Below are positions 37,361 to 43,560 of a stretch of 43,560 nt of DNA, in pieces. This DNA comes from Polaromonas sp. (lineage in GTDB: Bacteria > Pseudomonadota > Gammaproteobacteria > Burkholderiales > Burkholderiaceae). The stretch is taken from contig PNMH01000025.1 of NCBI GenBank assembly GCA_013823505.1, forward strand, positions 1 through 43,560, written 5' to 3'. The position numbers were made by a program, and so were the translations under genes. How positions within the stretch are numbered: position 1 is the stretch's first letter; each line of letters starts with the position of its first letter. Under the pieces are notes generated by a model that was not told the DNA's origin, did no database searches, and worked only from the letters and a program-made list of their open reading frames with translations.

Positions 37361-39460
37361 TCACAGATCGGTGATGCGGGTCTCGCCCGGATTGGAATAC
37401 AGGTCCACGACGCGGCAGTCGCCGCACATCTTCAGACGCTCCAGCGCTTCGCCCTGGAACATGGCGTGGCCCGAAAGCTTGCCGAGCATCACTTCAATGC
37501 CCTTGAGCGTGCCGAAGGGCTTGGCGCAGCGGATGCAGTGGTAGGGCTGGGCCTCGTTGAGCACGCGCAATTGCTTGCGCTGCTCGCCGATCAGCAGGCG
37601 CGGCTGCAAGGTGATGGCGTCTTCCGGGCAGGTGCTGGCGCACAGGCCGCATTGCACGCAGTTCTTCTCGATGAAGCGCAGTTGCGGGCGCTCGGTGTTG
37701 TCCTGCAGGGCGCTGGCCGGGCAAGCGCTCACGCAGCTCAGGCACAGCGTGCAGGTGTCCTTGTTGACGTTGATGGTGCCGAGCAGCGAAGCGCCGGGCA
37801 GCGCGATGGCTTCCATCGCCGGGCGCTGGGCGGCGCTGTCCTGCAAGAGGTGGTCGATGGCCAGCTCGACCGTGGCGCGCTTCTCGGCCTGGATGGCAAA
37901 AGTGGCGCGGCGTTTGACGGTCTTCGCAGGTGCTTCCACGAGAGCGGCGTCCAGCGCCTGCACATCGTTGGCTTCGATCAGGCGGAAGTGGATGCCGCTG
38001 TAGCCGAGGCCATTCACCAACGCCTGCGCCACCGCCATCTGTTCGCGCACCGCCTCGCGGTACTGCGGCGCCTCTTCGCCGGTCATGAGCACCCAGACCT
38101 GCGAAGCGCCGTAGGCAAAGGCCGAGAGCCAAACGTCCAGGCCGATGGAGGCCGTGTGCCACAGCGGCATCGGGATCACGCGCGCGGGCACACCACGAAA
38201 CGCCTTGTCCATCGACGCCACGCGGCCCAGTTCGTTGACGAGCGCCGTGCCCGCTTCCTGGCTGTGCAACAGCAGTGCCGCGTTCTGGCCGCCGGCCTTG
38301 GCGTAGGTGGCCAGCAGGGTGCGCAGCTTCACGCCCTGCTCGCTGGCGCGCGGATAGGCGTACGACAGCGCACCGGTGGGGCACACGGTGGTGCAGGCCC
38401 CGCAGCCCACGCAGAGGTTGGGATTGACGACGATCTGGTTGCGCTTGATCTCGCTGCTGATGGCCAGCGCGGAGCAAACCTCGACACAGGCGTTGCAGCC
38501 CACGGTCTCGTTGCGGCCGTGCGCGCAGAGCTTTTGTTTGTAGGTGAAGAACTTGGGCTTCTCGAACTCGCCCACCAGCTCGCGCAGCTTGAGCACCGTG
38601 GCCATGCCAGCGGCGTTGTCGAGGCCGCTGGCAAGGTGGAAGTAGCCCTGGGGATGCGCATGCTGCGTGAAGGCGGGCGCGGTCCGCAAATCGAGGACCA
38701 CGTCGAACGATTCGCTGTGTTCCTGTGCATCGCGCTGGAAGTTGATCGCGCCCACGGCTTCGCAGGCCTTCACGCAGGCGCGGTGGCTCTGGCACCGGTC
38801 CATGTCGATCTGGTAGTCCAGGCCGATGGCGCCTTCGGGGCAGGCGGCCACGCAGGCGTTGCAACGCGTGCAGAGGTCCAGGTCGATCGGGTTGTTCGTG
38901 GTCCAGTCCACGGTGAACGCGCCGAGCCAGCCGCGCACCTCACCAATGGCACCCGCCATCACCGGGTAGCGGCGGGTCTGCATGCCGCTGCCACCCGTGG
39001 ACAGGATGCTCACCTCCAGCGTGTCGGACACCAGATCGGCCACGCGCTCGGCGTCCTGCAGCGCGCCGATGATCAGCAGCCGGCCTGCGCTCTTGTAAGT
39101 GACGGTGGGCACCGGCTCGGCGTCGGGCAAACGGGCGGCGGCCAGCAGCGCGGCCATCTTGGGTGTGGCGTCTTTGGCTTCACGGCCCCAGCCACCGGTT
39201 TCGCGGATGTTGACAAACTTGATCGGCCGCACGTCGAGCGACACCGCGCCCTCGGTCTGCTCGGAGAGTTCGGTGAAGAGTCGGCTCTCCTGCGTGCAGG
39301 CGACCACCAGGTCTTCGTTGCTGCGGGCGGCGCGCTGGAACGCCGGGGCGTCGCGGCGGCACAGGGTGGTGTGCAGGGTCAGGTCTTCATCCAGGGCCTC
39401 GCCCAGAACCTTCGGGCTCAGGGGCATGGTCTGGTTGCAATTGCAGATCAGCGTGGTCAT
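37361..39460 (-). CDS. Polyferredoxin (4Fe-4S protein) of the formate dehydrogenase satellite cluster
   Basis: This 699-residue protein carries many Cys clusters: C197/200/203/207, then C223/229/233, C322/325/329, C350/353/356/360, CTLCLSCVSAC near 571, and CVQCGLCASTC near 598. Extra CIRC and CGDC pairs lie near the end, and CNCN near the N-terminus. It has no signal peptide, so it is cytoplasmic. Such proteins accompany DUF3305, DUF3306 and TorD genes beside formate dehydrogenases in Shewanella and betaproteobacteria. An electron-transfer or maturation role is likely but undefined. The start ATG (39460) lies inside DUF3306, a 74-base overlap. Confidence 0.88.
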   Translation of the reverse strand: MTTLICNCNQTMPLSPKVLGEALDEDLTLHTTLCRRDAPAFQRAARSNEDLVVACTQESRLFTELSEQTEGAVSLDVRPIKFVNIRETGGWGREAKDATPKMAALLAAARLPDAEPVPTVTYKSAGRLLIIGALQDAERVADLVSDTLEVSILSTGGSGMQTRRYPVMAGAIGEVRGWLGAFTVDWTTNNPIDLDLCTRCNACVAACPEGAIGLDYQIDMDRCQSHRACVKACEAVGAINFQRDAQEHSESFDVVLDLRTAPAFTQHAHPQGYFHLASGLDNAAGMATVLKLRELVGEFEKPKFFTYKQKLCAHGRNETVGCNACVEVCSALAISSEIKRNQIVVNPNLCVGCGACTTVCPTGALSYAYPRASEQGVKLRTLLATYAKAGGQNAALLLHSQEAGTALVNELGRVASMDKAFRGVPARVIPMPLWHTASIGLDVWLSAFAYGASQVWVLMTGEEAPQYREAVREQMAVAQALVNGLGYSGIHFRLIEANDVQALDAALVEAPAKTVKRRATFAIQAEKRATVELAIDHLLQDSAAQRPAMEAIALPGASLLGTINVNKDTCTLCLSCVSACPASALQDNTERPQLRFIEKNCVQCGLCASTCPEDAITLQPRLLIGEQRKQLRVLNEAQPYHCIRCAKPFGTLKGIEVMLGKLSGHAMFQGEALERLKMCGDCRVVDLYSNPGETRITDL

Positions 39461-40049
39461 CGTGGGGGTCCGGTGTCTCAGGGACGGGGGTGTCGTTGTG
39501 GTCGTCTGGCAAGGCTTCTTCGGCCTCTGGCTTGGCCTGGGCCACCGCCTCGGAAGGCTCGGTGGGTGGCTCTGTGGTCGGCTGCGGGGCCTCGGTGGCG
39601 ACGGGCTTGGGCTCGTTCGGGTCGTCCACCAGTTTGAGGAACTGCGCACCCACCATCTTGGCCATGTCGGCCATCGACAGCGGGCTGGGCTGGGAGTAGT
39701 CGTCGATGTAGATGTCCAGCCCGTCCATGATGTTGTAGTGCGGATCGGTGAAGAGTTTCTTCACCGCGGCATTGCGCACATCGGGCGACACGCTGCGGGC
39801 CACGAAGGCCGAGTAGTCGGACTCGGGCGTGAGGCGGGCCACATCGTCGAGCGTGAGGGCGGGGGGCGGCTCAGGCGGCTGCGCGGCGACTGGCGCCACG
39901 GGGGCAGCAGGTGCCACCACTGCGGCAGGCACTGCGACCACCACCGGCGCAGGCGCAGGCGGTGGCTCGGGCGGCAGCGGCTCGCCGGTGCGCACCTGCA
40001 CCTTGCGGCGCGACCAGCGCGAAAAGAAGTTGTCGTCGTCGGCGGCCAT
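39387..40049 (-). CDS. DUF3306 family protein
   Basis: This 220-residue protein has a conserved N-terminus DDNFFSRWSRRKVQVR, an Ala/Pro/Val-rich linker (about 30-62), and the conserved core around LTPESDYSAFVARSVSP, KKLFTDPHYNIMDGLDIYIDDYS and MAKMVGAQFLKLVDD. An acidic low-complexity tail follows. This is the DUF3306 pattern seen next to formate dehydrogenase clusters; no function is established. The gene overlaps the polyferredoxin start by 74 bases and starts three bases after the DUF3305 stop. Confidence 0.87.
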   Translation of the reverse strand: MAADDDNFFSRWSRRKVQVRTGEPLPPEPPPAPAPVVVAVPAAVVAPAAPVAPVAAQPPEPPPALTLDDVARLTPESDYSAFVARSVSPDVRNAAVKKLFTDPHYNIMDGLDIYIDDYSQPSPLSMADMAKMVGAQFLKLVDDPNEPKPVATEAPQPTTEPPTEPSEAVAQAKPEAEEALPDDHNDTPVPETPDPHDDHADLQLQPDHAPEPEGSGRGPG

Positions 40050-40051
40050 GG

Positions 40052-40690
40052 TCACGGGCGGGGCGGCTGTCCACCACCACGCGGTTTTTCGGTGCTGATG
40101 CGCACCGGCTGGCCGAAGCGGTCGGTCAGGGGCTTGAAGCTCTCGGGGCGCCGGCGTCGCTTGGGTTCGGGCTGGTAGGTGGTGTCCACAAAACCGCGCA
40201 GCCAGTCCACCACGTCGGGGGGAGCGGGCACCTGGTCCACGCGCTCCTGCGCGTCGAGCCAGCGGCCGGCGTCGTGGTAGCTGAGGGTGACGATCTGCGG
40301 CACGGCCATGGGCTCGCCGTCGAGCAGTCGGGCCTCGTCGGCGCGCCAGAACACCCAGAAGCACGGTTGCGGGCTGCTCAGGTTGAGGAAATAGCCTTCG
40401 GCGTCATCGCGAAACAGCGTGACGCGAAAACGCGGGAACAGCCAGTGGGTGGTGGTGTCGGCACCCTCCGTGGGCGCTTCGATGGGCTCCACGGCCTGCG
40501 GCTCGTGGTCGTGCTCTGCGCCCTCGGGCTCGGTTTCATCGGGGCTGCCGCGCAGCAACACGTCGGCCAGCACCCAGCGAAACGGCTGCCAGCGGCTCAT
40601 GGGGCCACTCACCGGCTCGCGCCGCATCACCACATCGACCTCGATGGCGGGCCGGCTGCGGGTGGGGGCAGGGGTATGGGGGTTGTTCAT
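40052..40690 (-). CDS. DUF3305 family protein
   Basis: This 212-residue protein has the DUF3305 core: VVMRREPVSGPMSRWQPFRWVL, the RFRVTLFRDDAEGYFLNLSS segment, CFWVFWR and QIVTLSYHDAGRWLDAQE. A basic tail (KRRRRPESFKPL) follows. It is cytoplasmic, with no signal or helix. DUF3305 and DUF3306 are always found together beside formate dehydrogenase gene sets, but no biochemical role is known to me. The ATG at 40690 has no ribosome-binding site and abuts a hairpin; a Met at residue 22 (VVMRREP) is a possible alternative start. It begins 49 bases after boxA. Confidence 0.87.
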   Translation of the reverse strand: MNNPHTPAPTRSRPAIEVDVVMRREPVSGPMSRWQPFRWVLADVLLRGSPDETEPEGAEHDHEPQAVEPIEAPTEGADTTTHWLFPRFRVTLFRDDAEGYFLNLSSPQPCFWVFWRADEARLLDGEPMAVPQIVTLSYHDAGRWLDAQERVDQVPAPPDVVDWLRGFVDTTYQPEPKRRRRPESFKPLTDRFGQPVRISTEKPRGGGQPPRP

Positions 40691-40691
40691 A

Positions 40692-40723
40692 CGAAGGCAG
40701 GAATGTACGGCATCCCGCCTTCG
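40692..40723 (-). promoter_or_regulatory. Hairpin directly before the DUF3305 start codon
   Basis: On the minus strand CGAAGGCGGG pairs with CCTGCCTTCG (one G-U pair) around a 12-base loop; the stem ends one base before the DUF3305 ATG. It occupies most of the boxA-DUF3305 gap. It could limit translation of DUF3305 or mark an mRNA processing end between boxA and the next genes. No T-run follows. Confidence 0.5.
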
Positions 40724-40739
40724 CGCGCACCCGGGTCGG

Positions 40740-42032
40740 TCAATAGGTTTCCAGGTGGAGACGGCCTTCGCGCTTGAGCGCAGCGCCGATCGTGTCCCAG
40801 TTCAACCCGGCACCCTGCGCCACATCGCGCAGCGCCAGCACCACGCCCTCTTCCATGCTCTTGAGACCGCACACATAGAAATGGGTGTTCGGGTCCTGCA
40901 GCAACACCGCCAGGTCGGCGGCGCGTTCGCGCATGGCGTCCTGCACGTAGCGCTTGGGCGCACCCGGCGTGCGGCTGAAGGCGAAGTTGGTGTCGATGAA
41001 GTCCTTGGGCAGGTTCTGCAGCGGGCCAAAGTACGGCAGCTCTTCCTGCGAGCGCGCGCCGAAAAACAGCATGAGCTTGCCGCCTTCGAACTTGCCCGAC
41101 GCGCGCAGGCGGCGACGCCACTCGGTCATGGCGCGCATGGGCGCGCTGCCGGTGCCGGTGCAGATCATCACGATGTGGCTCTTCGGGTGGTTGGGCATCA
41201 GGAAACTGGTGCCGAACGGGCCGATCACCTCCACCGTGTCGCCCACCTTGAGGTCGCACATGAAGTTGCTGGCCACACCGCGCACGGGCTGGCCCTGGTG
41301 ATCTTCCAGCACGCGCTTGATGGTCAGCGAGAGGTTGTTGTGTCCCACCCGCTCGCCGTTGCGCGGACTGGCGATGCTGTATTGGCGCGCATGGTGCGGT
41401 TTGCCGTTGGCGTCCACACCGGGCGGGATCACACCGACGCTCTGACCTTCCAGCACCGGGAACGGCATGGCGCCGAAGTCGAGCACCACGTGGTGCGTGT
41501 CGTAGTCGCTGCCGGCCGTCTTGCCGACCTCGGTCACGCGCAGGTTGCCCACCACGGTAGCGGTCACCGTCTTCTGCGTGGCCTTGGGGCCGTAGAGGTT
41601 GGTGTAGGCGTGTGCAGCGGACCAGGGCGGTAGGGTGGCGCCGAAGCTGCTGGCCACGAAGGTCTGTTCCCCAATGGTGTCTTTGGCAACGGCTTCGACA
41701 GATTCAGCCTGAACGGAGCCGCCATCCACAGTCGTCAGGCCCTCCAGTTCCTCAGGCGGAAGCTCGGGCGGGAGCTCATCCCAGGTGAGCTGCTCTTCGG
41801 GCGTGTAGGCGCGAACCAGCGGCATGCTGCGCCAGTTGTCGATGGAGCCGGTGGGGCACGGCGAAATGCAGTCCATGCACAGGTTGCATTTGGACGCGTC
41901 GACCACGTAGTTGCGGGAATCGTGCGTGATCGCACCCACCGGGCAGATCGACTCACACGTGTTGCAACGGATGCAGATCTCGGGATCGATCAGGTGCTGC
42001 TTGATGACAGCGAGTTCGGCTGGGGCGTTCAT
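40740..42032 (-). CDS. boxA: BoxA, reductase of benzoyl-CoA 2,3-epoxidase
   Basis: BoxA moves electrons from NADPH to BoxB, which epoxidises benzoyl-CoA. The 430-residue protein has two [4Fe-4S] ferredoxin sites at the N-terminus (C20/23/26/30 and C49/52/55/59), a linker, then a ferredoxin-NADP reductase part. The latter shows the FAD motif [11 protein letters not shown] and the NADPH-binding [12 protein letters not shown], with a [10 protein letters not shown] near the end. The ATG at 42032 follows CGGAG. It lies 161 bases after boxB in the same direction. Confidence 0.96.
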   Translation of the reverse strand: MNAPAELAVIKQHLIDPEICIRCNTCESICPVGAITHDSRNYVVDASKCNLCMDCISPCPTGSIDNWRSMPLVRAYTPEEQLTWDELPPELPPEELEGLTTVDGGSVQAESVEAVAKDTIGEQTFVASSFGATLPPWSAAHAYTNLYGPKATQKTVTATVVGNLRVTEVGKTAGSDYDTHHVVLDFGAMPFPVLEGQSVGVIPPGVDANGKPHHARQYSIASPRNGERVGHNNLSLTIKRVLEDHQGQPVRGVASNFMCDLKVGDTVEVIGPFGTSFLMPNHPKSHIVMICTGTGSAPMRAMTEWRRRLRASGKFEGGKLMLFFGARSQEELPYFGPLQNLPKDFIDTNFAFSRTPGAPKRYVQDAMRERAADLAVLLQDPNTHFYVCGLKSMEEGVVLALRDVAQGAGLNWDTIGAALKREGRLHLETY

Positions 42033-42084
42033 GGCGAGTCTCCGAGGTATCAAGAGACAGTGTAGGAGAGGGGGAGCGATTCAA

Positions 42085-42175
42085 GAACGCCGCGGGTCCG
42101 GGTTTCCCGGCCCGCAGGCGTTGCCCCCTTGAGGGGGTGACGCGCCGCAGGCGCGGCGCAGGGGGAACCATTCTT
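42085..42175. repeat. Palindrome-rich element between boxB and boxA (possible interspersed repeat)
   Basis: Three inverted repeats stand in a row: CGGG/CCGGG-type bases at 42093-42114, CCCCC-ttga-GGGGG at 42124-42137, and CGCGCC-gca-GGCGCG at 42141-42155. The composition (CCCCTTGAGGGGG followed by a GCGCC palindrome) recalls short intergenic repeats of Comamonadaceae genomes. Only one copy is in this window, so repeat status is unproven. Confidence 0.5.
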
Positions 42176-42193
42176 GCGCGGCGCGGGCGTGGA

Positions 42194-43560
42194 TCAATTG
42201 AACCGGACGTACTCAAAGTCCACCGGCTGGCGGTTGATGCCCATCACCGGTGGGGCGATCCAACCAGCGAACTTGCCTGGATCGGTCACCCGGCCCATGA
42301 GCGACGCGACAAACGCGAAGTCGCCCGGGGTCGGCAGCCACTCGTCCTTGCGGGCGGTCCATTCGGCTTCCGAGATCACCTTGCCTTCGGGCGTGGTCTT
42401 CACGCCGGCCAGGGCACCGATCTGGCGGTTGAACGCCTTGTGCGGCGCCACCAGGCGGTTCGCAATGCCGGCCTTTTCGAGCACGCGGTTCCAGCGGCCC
42501 ACACCGGCCACGGAGTCGCGGATGTAGTCGTCGCGCAGCACTTCGTTGAGCGCGTTGAGCATCGGCACATCTTTCTCGACGATCTGGCCGTTGTGCACTT
42601 CGAGCACCTTGTAGGTCTGGCCTTTGAGCACGTGATCGTCACCGCGCTTGCCTTCTTCAAAGCGGCCTTTCAGGCCCGAGCTGTAGAAGATGGCGGCGTT
42701 GCTCGACTGGTCGGCGCCGAACAGATCGATGGTCACGCTGTAGTGGAAGTTCAGGTATCGCTGGATGGTGCCGATGTCGATGCAACCGGCGGCGCGAATG
42801 AGCGCCGGGTCATCGGTCTTGAGCTCGTTCATCACCTGCGCGGTGCGGGTCAACACACGCGAAATGCCGCTCTCGCCCACGAACATGTGGTGGGCCTCTT
42901 CGGTCAGCATGAACTTGGTCGTGCGGGCCAGCGGGTCGAACGCGCTCTCGGCCAGGGCCGACAACTGGAACTTGCCGTCGCGGTCGGTGAAGTAGGTGAA
43001 CATGAAGAAGGCCAGCCAGTCGGGGGTCTTCTCGTTGAAAGCACCCAGGATGCGTGGGTTGTCCGTGTCGCCCGAGGTGCGCTGGAGCAGCGCGTCGGCT
43101 TCTTCGCGGCCATCGCGGCCGAAGTGCTTGTGCAGCAGGTAGACCATGGCCCACAGGTGGCGGCCCTCTTCCACGTTGATCTGGAACAGGTTGCGCAGGT
43201 CGTACATGCTGGGCGCGGTCAGGCCCAGGTGGCGCTGCTGCTCCACCGACGCCGGCTCGGTGTCGCCTTGCGTCACGATGATGCGGCGCAGGTTGGCGCG
43301 GTGTTCACCGGGCACGTCCTGCCAGGCCTTTTCGCCCTTGTGGTCGCCAAAGTGGATCTCGCGCTCGGCATCGCCCGGGTTCAGGAAGATGCCCCAGCGG
43401 TAGTCGCGCATCTTCACGTGACCAAACTGGGCCCAGCCTTGAGGGTCCACGCTCACGGCGGTGCGCAGGTACACCTCGTGGTCGGTCGAGCCTTCAGGGC
43501 CGACGTCGTCCCACCAGTTGATGAAGTTGGGCTGCCAGCCTTCGAGCGCGCGCTGCAACG
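42194..43560 (-). CDS. boxB: BoxB, benzoyl-CoA 2,3-epoxidase, 5' end missing
   Basis: BoxB is the diiron oxygenase that converts benzoyl-CoA to its 2,3-epoxide in the aerobic box pathway. The frame is open at the window edge; about 455 residues are visible and roughly 20 N-terminal ones are missing if it is the usual length. The diiron signs are NVEEGRHLWAMVYLLHKHF and LTEEAHHMFVGESG, where Glu and His ligands of the carboxylate-bridged site lie. The sequence ends ...QPVDFEYVRFN. BoxC, the epoxide dihydrolase, would be expected upstream (right of the window). Confidence 0.96.
   Translation of the reverse strand, partial: LQRALEGWQPNFINWWDDVGPEGSTDHEVYLRTAVSVDPQGWAQFGHVKMRDYRWGIFLNPGDAEREIHFGDHKGEKAWQDVPGEHRANLRRIIVTQGDTEPASVEQQRHLGLTAPSMYDLRNLFQINVEEGRHLWAMVYLLHKHFGRDGREEADALLQRTSGDTDNPRILGAFNEKTPDWLAFFMFTYFTDRDGKFQLSALAESAFDPLARTTKFMLTEEAHHMFVGESGISRVLTRTAQVMNELKTDDPALIRAAGCIDIGTIQRYLNFHYSVTIDLFGADQSSNAAIFYSSGLKGRFEEGKRGDDHVLKGQTYKVLEVHNGQIVEKDVPMLNALNEVLRDDYIRDSVAGVGRWNRVLEKAGIANRLVAPHKAFNRQIGALAGVKTTPEGKVISEAEWTARKDEWLPTPGDFAFVASLMGRVTDPGKFAGWIAPPVMGINRQPVDFEYVRFN

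Noticed and set aside
37325..39637. A 770-codon open frame on the plus strand opposite the polyferredoxin
   Set aside because: Antisense shadow; the minus strand has several canonical Cys-rich cluster motifs.

Overview
The window is GC-rich chromosomal DNA from a betaproteobacterium, most likely a Burkholderiales member of the Comamonadaceae type. The reasons are the hemC-hemD-hemX-hemY order, an RNase E with an Arg/Gly/Glu-rich tail, a TrpS with a C-terminal extension, aerobic benzoyl-CoA (box) genes, and a membrane formate dehydrogenase with its DUF3305/DUF3306/TorD/polyferredoxin satellite genes. The genus cannot be fixed from this sequence alone. No phage, transposase, CRISPR array or plasmid gene was seen.

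Layout. 1-3060: 3' part of rne, ended by two tandem hairpins. 3079-7391 (minus): hemC-hemD-hemX-hemY, with stop/start overlaps at hemD-hemX and hemX-hemY. 7546-14853 (plus): ppc, a PHP-family phosphatase (rnm), a DMT exporter, a YciO/YrdC protein, a site-2-type protease and trpS. 15101-17179: a FixJ-like response regulator and a membrane histidine kinase, tail to tail. 17268-18731: tRNA-Ser(CGA) facing serS across a shared terminator. 18770-22176: fkpB-ispH (minus), then radC, an Smr protein and a small membrane protein (plus). 22225-26787 (minus): a truncated globin, an FtsX-type permease, upp and fdhD.

26896-43560 is the most interesting part. A minus-strand operon encodes a small Tat-motif protein, formate dehydrogenase alpha (Tat signal, Cys active site), beta, a small lipoprotein, the cytochrome b gamma subunit and a small exported protein. 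Upstream and divergent lies an NtrC-type regulator with its Cache-domain kinase. The spacer between them carries a good sigma-54 promoter match for the dehydrogenase operon, and about 165 bp further upstream two overlapping TGTCGC/GCGACA inverted repeats that look like enhancer sites. Beyond the kinase, again on the minus strand, come boxB (cut by the window edge), boxA, DUF3305, DUF3306, a polyferredoxin and a TorD-like chaperone, closely packed.

How it may work together. The box pathway opens the benzoyl-CoA ring by a dihydrolase step (BoxC) that is known to release formate. Formate dehydrogenase genes and their maturation factors sitting directly beside boxAB suggest a benzoate-to-formate-to-quinone module controlled by a dedicated sigma-54 two-component system. 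That link is inference; the gene identities are well supported.

A second pattern recurs: at least four genes (rnm, the YciO protein, serS, smr) have a -10-like hexamer exactly six bases before the start codon and no convincing Shine-Dalgarno sequence, which is the geometry expected of leaderless mRNAs.
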